Assembly: GCA_022495995.1 (NCBI GenBank)
Contig: JAFEMH010002577.1
Location: forward strand, 265,661 to 329,660
Direction: 5' to 3'
Length of the DNA stretch: 64,000 bases
Origin: Adenophora triphylla var. japonica
Taxonomy: Eukaryota > Streptophyta > Magnoliopsida > Asterales > Campanulaceae
Positions 25,501 through 36,157 of the stretch are shown one piece after another. Position 1 is the stretch's first letter. Each line of letters begins with the position of its first letter. Below the pieces are notes generated by a model. It worked only from the letters and a program-made list of their open reading frames with translations, had not been told where the DNA came from and ran no database searches. A program made the position numbers and the translations under genes.

Positions 25501-28500
25501 ATGAAGGGTCTTTCAAATTTCATGAAATTATATGTTATACTATTTTCTATGCACTGCTTGCTCTGATCAGGATCACTGTGGAATGTCATTCACCTAACCC
25601 TCCCAGAAACATCTTTTAATGTTCAGTGCACAGAGTGTCCCTGGTCCCTACCATAAATCAGATAATATGTCCAAGAATTTCAATCACTGTTAACAATATT
25701 CAGAATGCTTTATATAGCAACTTATAGAATTTCATAAAACAGGTATATTTTTAATCAAGTTGACCCCAAAATGTCAAGGTAGGTCAATTCTTTAGCGACC
25801 GAGGGAGAAATAATCTAAGGACACAGGCAAAAAAGATTACCAACAAATTACAACTCGCATTATTTTAATTGGTCCCGAATCCCATCATATTTTCACTTGC
25901 AAGTCTACTGAGTTCTTTACTTTTCATGTTGCTCAATATACAAATGCATCTTCTTCTATGATTCCTTGATCTACAGGGAAAACGCTAGTTGAAGTTAAAG
26001 ATTTTGTTTGGTTCATGGTTTCAGAAAAGCTAAAACCTCCAAAAATGTGGAAAAAATCTACCTAGAACGTTACTCCTGGGATATAGTTGTTTAGGATAGG
26101 AATACAGGAATTTTAAGCACCTCCATCTGCTCTGTCGGATTCCTTGTGGATTTAGCCATAGTCTGTTAAGAGCAGATTCTAATTTACTGTTATTGGTTTT
26201 GATAGTGCAAAGAAGCTAAGGTTCTATGTAGTGTCCATCTTTGCTTGAGGGGAGGGGGTGTTCTATGTTTGATTCTATGATGGTTGGAGCAAGTTTCCCA
26301 TTGTTCTTTGTCGGACGTTGTCTTTTATTTGCCTACTTTATTCAGCAGACAGCAGGTCCCATAGTTTTTTGTTTTGTATATTAATTTCTCGCTCAAAAAT
26401 TCCGTGTCACCAAAAAGTTTTTACTTTTAAAAGAACAACTCCACAGGACTGGGAGTTACAGTCTTCAGATGAGATTCTGATTACAGCAGAGTTCTTATAC
26501 AGATTGACAAGAGCAAGTGGCTAGCAAGCTCAAGAGTACACACTAGCTTCAAGGTGACAAATAACAAATATAAAATAAAAACACTTTTTGTTTTGATTTT
26601 AACAAGAAGCAAAATACTGATGTCTGTTGATTGTTATCGGAGGCACTTAAATAAGAAGAGATGTTAATTACTTCTGCATGTCTTAAAATAAAAAAGTCAA
26701 AAGCATACACAATGTTCCAAGGATAAACCGTGCATTTGGCTTAAAGATTAATATCTTTACCATTTGAATAGCATATATATGTCCAAATGACATTAAGTCG
26801 GAAAGCATAGAGTCAGTTTTCTCAAGAACACAGTAGTTTCGTGTTGCTTTCTTTTCACCGTAAATTTGCTTCTCCTTCATCGCATATGATTTGAAGCTAC
26901 AGCCAATATACTATGTATGTGGACCAAGGGATATAGAACTAATATTCATCCTATATCTTCTTTACTCTACATATAAGAAGAATCAGTCAGTGGACCAAGA
27001 TCCAAGCCACCCATAGCAAGTTAATGTTCAGTGAGTGTCCCCATACGTGGGCAAGGCACAAGAGCCGGTTCATTGCAGATCACTGAGCTAAGGCATTACT
27101 CACCCCACTATAGTGAGTTAATCGAACCCAAGATCTGGCAAAGAAGTAAGATCCCTCATACACCCTGCAACCGATGGTAGAGTGGCTATTTCCATAACTT
27201 GTACTAAATAGTTCTATTAACTTTTGACTTTTTTAGGCCCTATGAACCTGATACTCTAAACTAAAACTTTGGAGTTCTTTTTTATGTTATTGCATTACAT
27301 AAAGCTAGCTGGATGGCTTACGAAATAAGAGGGGCAAACCAGCTCTATTTTCTTTAAGCAGCAACAAATTTGCTTGTTCCACCAAGTCATTAGTTAGTTT
27401 AGCAGAATAAACAAAGAGGACAGGGAAGATTATTACAAAATAAGATAACGAGAAAACCTCAGTGGTAAAAGCTCACCAGCATAAGGAACAAACATATTTG
27501 CATCTTGAACTAATGCCCCAATTCTCAGTTGCATGTTAATGTTTCTACTCTGTGCCATTCCAAGTGCCCAAATGAATCGCTTTGGTTCAGGAGCAAGGCG
27601 CTTTACTTTAAGAGGTACACCAGAATGCTGAAAACAGAAGCATGTCCAGATAGTGGACAAAGAGCTCGTGTGCGTAAGTTAAAATTCATAAAGGACGGTA
27701 GAGTCTGTACTAGCTATATTAGAGAAACAATGCTAGATACCCAATTTTTCTCCCAAAATACGAGGGCCCGTTTTTGCAGATCTTTCATGGTCGAAGCAAG
27801 ATCCTCATCGTGTAGCTCGCTAAGGTCCTCCTATAGAATATACACGAAAAAAGAGAAGAATTCCAGTTATGCAGCAAATCAGGAAACGACTAACGCAAAA
27901 TGATTAATTAAACAATTTTCCAGGAAGTAAAGAAAGTGATTAGCGGTAAGACGTCCACGATCAGTGACATGACTAACGAAACATAATTTTACAAGAAATT
28001 AAGCAAGTGATCAATTGTAAAGCGTCCATGATCAGCTTTTAAATCCAAGTTTACACTGAACCTATCAAAACTGCTACTGTACTATTAAACATATCCGATA
28101 CGTAATTCATTACAAAGAAGAGGCCCAATGGAAATTTGTGAAGTAAACACTTCAATACTTCTTCATTGCTGAGACTTAAGATGGAGCACTGCTATTCAAG
28201 AGCATGTTGAGGCTAGATTAATGAGGCCTAGGTCGAATTCCCACTTACACACACACATGCATGAATGTTGCAGACAACGGAAAAAATTAAGTATGCTGCA
28301 ATCTACTCAAACACAAACCTCTGTTGCAAGAAGCAAGCTAGTGCACTCCTCTACACTAGGCAAAAAGTCACCATAGAGCTGCCAAAAGTTATCTTCACGA
28401 TCAAATGCATATAGAAGAAGACATGCTAACCGCAAGTCCCAATCCGTCTGCAATAATTATTAGACAATATGATCAAAACTGATAAACATAAAAGGTACAA

Positions 28501-29992
28501 ATATGGCTGAAGAACAGGACTGAACAACTAATAATTATCACTTGAATTAAATCATTGGACCATTATCAAACTTAATAAAAGTAGAAGAAGAGAAGAAGTA
28601 AAACTAAAAGCATGAATAATGATTGAAGTCATTCAAGAGAAAATCAGGTCAGTAAGATGATTACCTCCGGATCGGTTGAGTTAATAATGTCAAATATTGG
28701 ATGTCCGACAGGTATGATATCCGGGAAAAACATCCATGGGAGTTTTTTGCTTATGGTTAACATTAATTCCAACGGAATTTCCATGATCATCTGTGAAATC
28801 AAGTAGAATATTGAATAATAATAATATATTGCAAGTCCCCGTATACTATGTGCTCAAGAAATTCAGAGTTTTCAAAGGCATAACGGATAATTCTTGGCAT
28901 TAGAAATACAAAAGAACACCAAAACAAGCAAATAATCCAGAATCTTAATACATAAGCCTGAATGAATGCAACTCAACCTAGCCTAACTCCCAATCACTTG
29001 GGCTGGGCTACATGAATCTGTTTTGTGCAATTCAATTTGCAAACCTAAGATGAATGTAAACAGAAAAATAATAATATACAAAATAAACAGATCACCCTGG
29101 CTCGACGTAGAGGCTCAATGTCTCTGGATGCAAAAACTCCAAACCCATCCGGGCCTTCCCTAAATTCGACCCCATAGACACGAACACTTCGAACATAGCC
29201 AATCTTATAGAAGTCAGGGTCTGCTGCCTCCAACTGTTTGTGAAAATGTCAAGGTGAAGAAATGAATAAAACTAAAAATAAAATTAAAAAATCTACTCTG
29301 TGTCCCCATATGAGTTGTGCATTGTTACTCAAGTTACTAAATTCCCCTTTGACAATTACCACATTCCAATCTATACTTATAACAATATAAGTGCTCGTTA
29401 GATACGCAACAATGACCATTCCATTACAGGATGTTTTAGTATAAATTCCATTCCATGATAGTGCAAATAGCATGGAATAGAATCCTGATTTGCTGGTACT
29501 AAAGGTACTTGTGCATCCTTGGTAAATACTAAAATTGCTTAAAAAAACTTTCTTAAATCCCATCAGAAATGGACACTCAATTAAGGGATGGAGAGACTAT
29601 ATTTGATCAAAGTAATCAAAATTACCTGGTGGGTAAATCAGCTACTTAACAAAATTCAAAAATAAAACAAGTAATAGAACCTGCGAAGCCGGGGTATCAT
29701 TAAGCTGGCGAGGAGGCTGTAAGAGGGGGTAGGAAGAAGGCAAACTCGGAGCAGATGTCTGAACAGAAGCAGCAACTCTAATTGGGTTTTGAATTCTACA
29801 ATTATTTACTGTTTTGGAACAAGGAAATTGCTTCAACCCTTTCACCAACTGTTCCACATCAACCCAAATAAGTATTCAAAACCATACTCAGACAAAATGT
29901 GTGAAAGGGAATGTGAATAGAAGCAAATTACGAACCTGGGGATTGGAGATGAAGCAATGAGAGGGTTGCTGAAGAAGAACGGAGGAAGACAT
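13566..29992 (-). CDS. PTAC14: PTAC14/PAP7-like SET-domain plastid transcription factor
   Basis: There are 13 exons on the - strand: 29992..29936, 29848..29681, 29233..29096, 28790..28665, 28447..28319, 27830..27741, 27627..27477, 22317..22208, 21473..21402, 17847..17742, 17638..17442, 13773..13731 and 13644..13566 (stop TAA). The start is MSSSVLLQQPS, a Ser-rich transit-peptide-like leader. Family landmarks are ADPDFYKIGYVRSVR, EGPDGFGVFASRDIEP (SET start), PWMFFPDIIPVGHPIFDI, GALVQDANMFVPYADMLNHS (SET NH-S motif), the Rubisco-LSMT-like region and YQERILF at the end. PTAC14 is a subunit of the plastid-encoded RNA polymerase complex needed for chloroplast genes. Length (about 490 codons) fits. 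Oddity: exons 17,742-17,847 and 17,442-17,638 together contain about six 1-2 base frame breaks, while all other exons are clean. Confidence 0.9.
14189..14440. mobile_element. Stowaway-like MITE with about 60-bp TIRs
   Basis: The element starts with ctccctccgtcacacaatga and ends as the inverse of ctccctccgtcccaaaatga. The arms keep pairing through tttttttgttctcactac and beyond, giving a 252-bp hairpin. Flanks are TA and aa. It lies in PTAC14 intron 13,774-17,441. Further single MITE ends occur nearby at about 14,860 and 14,941. Confidence 0.85.
15047..15272 (+). mobile_element. 5'-truncated RTE LINE copy with TSD
   Basis: It is flanked by gactaaaccatcat (15037-) and gactaaaccaacat (15273-), a 14-bp duplication with one change. 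The 5' part encodes ALKRAEWREKIHVDDG in one frame, matching the C-terminal region of plant RTE-clade ORFs. The 3' end has ccgactccaaatcattttgc and ggctttgttgttgttg. A C9 run lies inside. This copy ties the short TTG-tailed inserts of the window to an RTE LINE. Confidence 0.8.
15432..17065. mobile_element. Non-autonomous Mutator-like element A
   Basis: It is 1,634 bp, flanked on both sides by ggaactagtt (15422-15431, 17066-17075). The ends are gagaaagaac... and ...gtacttttctc. The inverted arms match over roughly 150 bp (cgtccttaaagtactttaag; cctaacctatcattttaagg; tagtccctccatttgacggt). The 9-10-bp TSD and long TIRs indicate a MULE. The interior has no transposase. It holds CT/GA-rich, CCAAAxCC-rich and G-rich gene-like tracts, including a (GA)n run near 16,370-16,395, which may be captured host DNA. 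It lies in a PTAC14 intron. Confidence 0.75.
17742..17847 (-). other. PTAC14: PTAC14 exon 10 with frame anomaly at its 3' edge
   Basis: The exon reads NPWDVLPFSGKAQIHLDSFL and on to EYYHN. It matches the family exactly in register, then the donor GTAAGG leaves one extra base (106 bp where phase 0 needs 105). The following exon (17,442-17,638) opens in register from its first codon, so the extra base breaks the joined frame. Confidence 0.65.
18050..18343. mobile_element. Stowaway-like MITE
   Basis: The ends are ctccctccgcccagactaag and the inverse ctccctcggtaccagactaa. The interior repeats gagtcctacttt twice near the left end. It is 294 bp and lies in PTAC14 intron 17,848-21,401. The left flank is TA and the right flank has drifted. 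Confidence 0.75.
18791..20185. mobile_element. Non-autonomous Mutator-like element B
   Basis: It is 1,395 bp with TIRs of about 190 bp. The left arm ggccaaaatacgtttacacc and ttaattaaccatgaatccca recur inverted at the right end (ggccagaatacgtttacgcc). Imperfect flanking duplication aaaaatat / taaaatat. The interior begins with a CCACC-rich segment (19,030-19,180), passes a G-rich segment (19,330-19,530), then a T-rich one. This is the same layout as elements A and C. No transposase. Confidence 0.7.
20210..20302. mobile_element. Short Stowaway foldback MITE
   Basis: A 93-bp perfect-looking hairpin, ctccatcccaaaatgaatgt ... attttggtacggagggag, is flanked by TA on both sides. The loop lies in ttgctcttggtcaagagcaa. 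It belongs to the same subfamily as the hairpin at 38,462-38,572. Confidence 0.85.
22459..24631. mobile_element. CTAGGCG-type foldback element carrying a nested MULE
   Basis: The 11-bp direct repeat caccctaatgt occurs at 22448-22458 and 24632-24642. The ends are inverted copies of (aag)gttctaaaaatcgctagg and gttctaaaaattgacctagg. Both arms are rich in gcgcctaggcg words (22,470-22,530 and 24,515-24,615). The interior is interrupted by the 1,316-bp MULE at 22,772-24,087. Without that insert the element is about 0.86 kb. It lies in PTAC14 intron 22,318-27,476. Confidence 0.7.
22772..24087. mobile_element. Non-autonomous Mutator-like element C (nested)
   Basis: It has a perfect 9-bp TSD, taaaattaa, at 22763-22771 and 24088-24096. 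The termini are ggggaaatgacaaattaggc and its inverse. TIRs extend about 150 bp (ccaatcgg..gtttgatatt; caattttgtcaattt). The interior has a CT-rich leader-like tract (23,090-23,460), acagatctgggttttattttt, and a GGTGGT-rich tract (23,690-23,850). No transposase is visible. Confidence 0.8.
24953..25255 (-). pseudogene. RTE LINE 3'-terminal remnant
   Basis: On the - strand three frames together show the RTE C-terminal signature around RRARGRPKKTW / IEVIHKHMED, then a non-coding 3' end gtcgacctagagataaaagg with a ttgttgttgtt tail. Frames are broken by several indels. It lies in PTAC14 intron 22,318-27,476. Confidence 0.7.
25256..27476. other. Remainder of PTAC14 intron
   Basis: Non-coding AT-rich sequence. 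A C11 run lies at about 25,316-25,327. A lone MITE right end, gcgaccgagggagaaa, lies near 25,795. The rest shows no protein or structured element that I can support. Confidence 0.5.
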
Positions 29993-30286
29993 GGGCGGCA
30001 AAAATTGTGTGTGAAATTGAAGTTCTACAAGAATTTGGCGTGCAGGTTCAACATCGTCTTCTTCCTTGCTTCTCAACTGTTTGAATGTTATAAATGCTTG
30101 AACTAACTGTAACAGATAAAATTAGGGGAAGAACAAAACCTTATCTACAATTTCTTTCTTTCTTTCTTTCTTTTATTTATTTTTTATTTTTTTTATTTTT
30201 AAACCAAAGCCTACACTTAAAATGAGTCCTAAGAATTGACCGATTTGGCCATAGCAAAGCAATGCAATATAATTTATTTTTGTATA
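29993..30286 (-). promoter_or_regulatory. PTAC14 5' leader and proximal upstream DNA
   Basis: The frame before the first ATG (29,992) stays open upstream to about 30,076, but that stretch has no ATG, so 29,992 is the best start. A CTTT/TTTA-rich tract (30,150-30,205) lies further upstream. No clear TATA box could be fixed. A MITE begins at 30,287, so the un-inserted upstream region is only about 290 bp. Confidence 0.4.
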
Positions 30287-30567
30287 CTCCCTCCGACCCA
30301 ATAAGAGCTGTTCAAAAAATGCCTTGCACGCAAATTATTAAAATGGATGGAAAGAAAAAATGTTGTGAGTGTAATTTGAAAATAAGAGAGAGAATGAGTG
30401 GAGGGAATAGTAAATTATAATGGTGTTGTGAGTATTAAAATAATGTAAGAGAGAGAATGAGTGGAGAGAATAGTAAAAATTCCTTTGCCAAAAAAGGAAA
30501 GTGGAAGCTATTAACGGGACACCCAAAATGGCAAAATGGAAAGCTACTATTGGAACGGAGGAGGGAG
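30287..30567. mobile_element. Stowaway-like MITE upstream of PTAC14
   Basis: Ends ctccctccgacccaataaga ... gagggag flanked by TA/TA, 281 bp. The interior repeats gagagagaatgagtggag twice. It is related to the element at 30,719-31,005. Confidence 0.85.
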
Positions 30568-30718
30568 TATAATGCAATATACAGTACAATAGTTTAATAT
30601 AACATATTTTCTTAATTAATGTAAACCCATTGTATAATTTGTATTCCGAATTAGAAAATACATTTCATATTGAACTGCGACTAGTTAATGTGCTTCTTTA
30701 TTTATGGTTTAAGGTATA

Positions 30719-31005
30719 CTCCCTCCATCCCAGCGAAAGAGTCGGTAAATTTGTCCGACACGCAAAATAAGAAATGTGATGTAGGAAAGAGAAAAAGTTT
30801 AAATGTTGTGAGTATGAAAAATTAAATAGGAGAGAGAATGAGTGGGAGGTGATGTAAGAAAGATAATGTTGTGAGTGTAAAAGTAAAGTAGGAGAGAGAA
30901 TGAGTGGAGAGAATAGTGATTTAAGGTTTCCTTTTTGGGAAAGTGGCTTTTTAAATGGGACGCTCAAAAAGAAAATAAATGGCTCTTTCGCTGGGACGGA
31001 GGGAG
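30719..31005. mobile_element. Stowaway-like MITE, second upstream copy
   Basis: Ends ctccctccatcccagcgaaa and the inverse ctccctccgtcccagcgaaa, flanked by TA/TA, 287 bp. The interior has the same gagagaatgagtgg repeat as its neighbour, so both belong to one subfamily. Confidence 0.88.
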
Positions 31006-31351
31006 TAATATATTATACTTCATTTGTCTCAGTTGAAAATGCACAAAATGAATCTTACCCGAGAATTAAGGAGAATGTAAAGTGGATTAAGAGCCCGTGT
31101 TTGGGAGTGATTTTTAGGGCCCAAACGCGTGTTCAACAAGGATATCACGGCAACTCAACGCAATCCAAGGTTTGGCCGACGAAATAGCGTATGCGGTTGG
31201 AGGCCTCAAGACGCGAAAATGTGCATTCCTTAGAATCAGTTCTGCGCCTGCTTTTCTAAGTAATCAGTTTCAAAAAATCAGCTTCAACAGCCAAATCCTG
31301 GATTTGCCCTTATCATTCTCGTTATGCTCTGTTATATAAAGGATATTTCAG

Positions 31352-32608
31352 GAATTTTTTCTCAAATAATACTTTTTTAAAATTTTATTTATCAAAATGA
31401 CTTATTGTTCAAACTTTTTCCCAAAATGTCTCATTTTTTGAAAACTCGCTACACCGTGTAGCGAGTTTATAATTTTTCAATTAAAATCGCTACACGGTGT
31501 AGCGATTTTAAATTTACTAAATTTTATTTAATATTTATGCTTAAAAAAAAAAAAAAACCAAATTTGAAATCGCTACAGCGTCTAGCGATTTCAAATTGAC
31601 ACATTTCTTCCTCAACCAAACAAACAACAAAGTCCATCACGCACACTCAATACTAATAATAATACTAATAATAATAAGTACTTCCTTCGACTCTAAATTA
31701 CAAAATAATAATATAAAAATTATATATTAATAATAAAGAAAACTAAATAGAAATATTATTTTTTCCATCTCAAATAAATATTTTAAAAAATGTACTTCTA
31801 TAAAAAAATATTTTTCATTTCAAAAATAAATATTTCTTTCGACTCAAAATTAATAATCAAAAAATAATACTACATTTTTTATCTAAAAAAATGAGCATTA
31901 CTTCCTTCGTCTCAATGAATATTTTAAAAATTAATACTACTTCATTCGCCTCTAAAATTAATGTTTGTAATGTTAGTGCTTCGTCTCAAAATATGATATT
32001 AATTTTTGAGGCAAATGAGAGTATTATTTTATAAAATATTCATTGAGACGAAGGAAGTAATGCTCATTTATTTGGACAAAAAATGTAGTATTATTTTTTG
32101 ATTATTCATTTTGAGTCGAAAGAAATATTTATTTTTGAAATGAAAAATATTTTTTTATAGAAGTACATTTTTTAAAATATTTATTTGAGATGAAAAAAAA
32201 TAATATTTCTATTTAGTTTTCTTTATTATTAATATATAATTTTTATATTATTATTTTGTAATTTAGAGTCGGAGGAAGTACTTATTATTATTAGTATTAT
32301 TATTATTATTGAGTGTGCGTGGTGGACTTTGTTGTTTGTTTGGTTCAGGAAGAAATGTGCCAATTTGAAATCGCTACACCCTGTAGCGATTTCAAATTTG
32401 GTTTTTTTTTTTTTTTAAAGCATAAATATTAAATAAAATTTAATAAATTTAAAATCGCTACACCGTGTAGCGATTTTAATTGAAAAATTATAAACTCGCT
32501 ACACGGTGTAGCGAGTTTTTAAAAAATGGGACATTTTGGGAAAAAGTTTGAACAGTAAGTCATTTTGGTAAATAAAATTTTAAAAAAGTATTATTTGAGA
32601 AAAAATTC
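31352..32608. mobile_element. 1.26-kb foldback transposon with six internal hairpins
   Basis: The direct repeat gatatttcag (31342-31351, 32609-32618) flanks a near-perfect palindrome centred near 31,980, with arms of about 610 bp. The termini gaattttttctcaaataata / inverse and the 9-10-bp TSD fit a MULE-type foldback. Each arm has three short palindromes: 31444-31466 (actcgctacac core), 31483-31509 (aatcgctacac core) and 31563-31595 (aatcgctacag core). Their partners are at 32494-32516, 32451-32477 and about 32364-32397. No protein is encoded. Confidence 0.85.
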
Positions 32609-32618
32609 GATATTTCAG

Positions 32619-34459
32619 TGTGTCAAACTTGAATCACATACTTGAATCACATAAGTTTCTTCTGAGAATACAAGGCTGGGTAAGCAAGTAAGTTTATTTA
32701 TCATTTTCGTATACAAACTTCATATAAATAGATTTTTTTTAGATGTATGTAGCTGAATTTTTGTTCAAGAACAATATATGTATGCATTGCATTGAAAAAT
32801 CGAGTCTTCAATTCATGTTTGTTTTGCTTTTGGATAATGCACTCTATGTGTTTGTGTTTTTGCCTAAACCAATTCTAAAAGTGTGTTTTTTACCATATAT
32901 TATGTTTCTGTAATGGTTCAGTATAATCTCTGTTATTGGGCTTGAAGTAAACTTTTGTGGTTGAAATTTTATAATGGATTACCCATATATTATGCGTCTG
33001 TAATGGTTTATGCGTCTGTAATGGTTCAGCTTTTTTTTTTTTTTTTTTTTTTTTTTTGGTTGGTACAATAGGAAAGGAAAGAAATAGAAAAGCATAACTT
33101 AACTAAGGACTATCATTTTACAGAATACTTTTTTATAGTTCTATAATTTGATGCAAAAAAGTATGTGCAATGACATAGGTTGATGCAAAAGCTTCTAATG
33201 ATACAAAAGCTTCTAATGATGTAGCTTTAGGTACAATCCAAATTTGATCTCGCAAGCTTATACCCTACCTAATAGTTCATGATTTTACATAATACTCCCT
33301 CCGTCCCTAAAAGATTGTCCTATCGTACATTTTGCAATTATTAAGGAAGAGCTTCACCTTCTAAAGGCACATACCATATGACAATAAACTCGAGCTTTTA
33401 AACACTAGAATCTTGATTAAAATCATTTCGTCAAACATGAATGATGAAAAAGATGCACTTGTAAATTTTATTCCTTTTAGTATTCATCATTTTGATGCTA
33501 ACTTGGGTTTGGTTATGAACAATTAGCTTTTTGTCATACTACGATAAATTGTTTTGATAAAGTTGTGAAATTTAAGATTCATGGCCATCCTGAATTCGAT
33601 TTTGTGGTGGTAAGAAGAGCAAACTTCAAAATTTTGAGATTTAATTGAGATTTTTTAGTACAAGGGTGGAAAAAAATTTGGTGGGTGGGAGAAAACAGGG
33701 GTGTAATGTTTGGGGTTGTTCGATGGTGGTTGGGAAAAATAAATGGGGGTATGTATGGGCATCTCAATGCAAATGCAAGGTCATTCGTCATAGGTATTAA
33801 AATAAAAATTTGATACATATGGACCACTATTCACACAGGGTATCAAATTGTATCTATAATGATAGATATCAAAATCAAATTTTGTTATCTATTTAAAAGA
33901 TACTAGCATCTACAATAGCCAGTATCAAAATAATAACTCAAATTTTTATTTTCACATTATTAATTTTATTAATCATTAAAAACATTTTTAATAATTAAAT
34001 ATTTGTAATAATTAAATATGAATAATTTTAAATAATCATTAATAAAATTAAGTTTAAATAAAAAATAAACAATCTTTTTGAAATGTGAAATGGTATTATT
34101 CGGTAGCTAGATTACATTTGATAAGATAATAATTGAATTTAAATTAAAAAATAAAATAAAAAATCCAATATCTTATCGTTGACACGTGACATGTTTTTAT
34201 TTGTTAGCAAGATTACTATTAAGATAAAATAACTTACCAGAAATCTTTTCAAAAAATTTTATTATCCTTTAAATATGATATATCATATCATTAGTGTCAA
34301 CTATCATTTCAACATTAAAAATCGTTTTCTATCATTTTATCTTCTCATGAACTTCCTACGAATTTTTTTGGTGAAGCATGATCAAGATGATGACAATAGG
34401 CGTCGTCGTTCGAGCAAAGCTATTGCTCTAATCACTGCTACTCATGTAATTCAAGAATA
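32619..34459. other. Non-coding AT-rich stretch
   Basis: A T27 run lies at about 33,031-33,057. A lone Stowaway left end (tactccctccgtccctaaaa) lies at 33,294 without a visible partner. A run of short tatcaaaat/gatactagc phrases (33,790-33,950) may be the 5' subterminal part of the PIF/Harbinger element that follows. No gene seen. Confidence 0.5.
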
Positions 34460-34710
34460 GGAAGAAATGTCCCCATGGAATGGTTCGGTGGGTGACCATA
34501 ATTATATACGTAGTCATATAGAGAGAGTGCAAATGCACTTTTACATGAACAATACTTTGCTAATCCATGTATGTACATGTCTGATACATTTCAACGTCGT
34601 TTCAGAATGCATAAACATGTATTTGAAAAGATCATGTGTGACGTTTTCAACCACAATGACTATTTCATTCAGAAAGATGATGCTGTGGGCTGACCCGGAT
34701 TTTCCACAAT
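34460..34710 (+). pseudogene. PIF/Harbinger transposase relic, 5' piece
   Basis: With frame changes, this reads like the N-terminal part of plant HARBI1-like (DDE_Tnp_4) proteins: a GDHNYIRSHIER segment, then FQRRFRMHKHVFEKI and FNHNDYFIQKDDAVG. Stops and shifts show that it is dead. The match stops exactly where the CACTA element begins and resumes at 40,024 and 60,206. Confidence 0.7.
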
Positions 34711-35105
34711 CACTACAAGAAAACTGGTCTTTCGCGATTGCTTTTGGCGATGGCAAAAAAAGCAGTCATGTTTGAGTATATAAGGAGACGGCCTTTGTGA
34801 CTGCATTTAGTGCAGTCACAGTAGGCTAGCGTGATGGCTAAGCATTCACGGATGCCATCACATTATATATTTTTTCCTCTAGCGCCAACAACGTAGTCCG
34901 GGCGGGAATGCAAAATTCTAATTTTTATCAAAGGCGATGGCTTTAGCAATCGCGTTTTATAAAAATATTAAATTAAATAATTTTAAAATTGGATTTTTAA
35001 TTTTTTTAAGGCGACTGCTTTTGCAATCGCGTTTAAATTAAAAAATTCAATTACACAATTAAAAAACTTTTTTTTTTTTAACTTATTCACGAATCCACAA
35101 CTGAT

Positions 35106-35340
35106 TTGATTTTTAGAAAACCCTTTGTTTTCTTTTCTCTCTCACTCTCGTTACCTCTACCTCTACCTCTTCCCTCTCAGGCAGGCAACGGCGATTCCTC
35201 TGGGGCAATTCCTCTAGGGCGATTCTTCCTCCGGCTCCGGCGTTCTTCCTCCGGGCATCAGGTGACTCTCTCTCTCTCTCTCTCTCTCTCTCAGGGGCGG
35301 ATCCAGGGCAGAGGTGGGTAGGGCTTTTTCTTATAATTCA
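35106..35340 (+). promoter_or_regulatory. Leader-like CT-rich segment of the CACTA element
   Basis: The sequence holds ctctctctcactctc, cctctacctctacctcttcc, a (CT)n run at 35,266-35,293 and several cctccggc phrases, like a plant 5' UTR. It lies directly upstream of the captured RAE1 exon at 35,491 and could drive or lead a chimeric transcript. No TATA box is assigned. Confidence 0.35.
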
Positions 35341-35490
35341 AATCCCAACAATTCTACCGAGGTACAATCTCTTTATTTTATGTTTTCCATTGTTTATTTT
35401 GATTTCTGGTTATTGCAGTTGAATGAACTGAGACGTAATAATTGAGAATTCGTTTGTTTGATTGGTTTATATTTTATGTATTTTGTGTAG

Positions 35491-35577
35491 ATTATGTCGC
35501 CTCCTACTGATTCTGTATCAAGCCTTTGTTTTAGTCCCAAGGCCAATTTCCTCGTTGCTACTTCTTGGGATAACCAG
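35491..35577 (+). pseudogene. RAE1: Captured RAE1 exon (first WD repeat)
   Basis: The exon lies between AG and GT and reads SPPTDSVSSLCFSPKANFL then VATSWDNQ. This is the start of the WD40 propeller of RAE1, a nuclear-pore mRNA export factor. Both splice sites are intact. The second RAE1 piece is at 36,852-36,992. Confidence 0.8.
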
Positions 35578-36157
35578 GTTTGTTCTTCAACCACTCAGTT
35601 GCAATTTATTTTTCCGTTTTGAATGTTGTTTGTTTAATTTAATCCCCAAATACCTAATTGCAGCAATCATGTTTGGCTTACTACCTTATTTCTTAATTTA
35701 TGCTGCTTTTATTTCATGCTTTTTGTATTTATTGTTGGCGTACAGATATTCCTGAAAATTTTCAGTTAGTGGTACGGTCAATAATCTACCTTTTCAAGTT
35801 GTATGAGTATCTTGTTTTGAGTTTTTCGCAGCCTAATGGGGGTTGTGTGATACTGCGATCAGGCCACATCCAGCTTTGATTGGTCATTCGTTGTACTTAT
35901 ACTTATAGCTCATTAAAATTGAAAGTTTTAGTTATTAGTATGGGCATATCTAGTTTCCAATGTCAAATTATTGTTGATAATATGAAAAAACACTTATTTT
36001 GAGCTTTCTGCAACTTATAGCAAGGTTTTCATGTGTTTATGGGGACCTAAGTTATTTCATCTCTTTCCCTCACATTCACATGCACTGGGAGCTACTTATT
36101 ACGGTTCCACAATTTTTTTGTTAATATGCTTTTATTATACACTGTTGATGAAATTAG

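Noticed and set aside
30036..30076. Upstream in-frame extension of PTAC14
   Set aside because: The frame is open but has no ATG. The Ser-rich MSSSV start at 29,992 fits a transit peptide.
33294..33320. Complete Stowaway MITE
   Set aside because: Only a left end (tactccctccgtccctaaaa) is present. I found no inverted partner downstream, so it is recorded as a fragment only.
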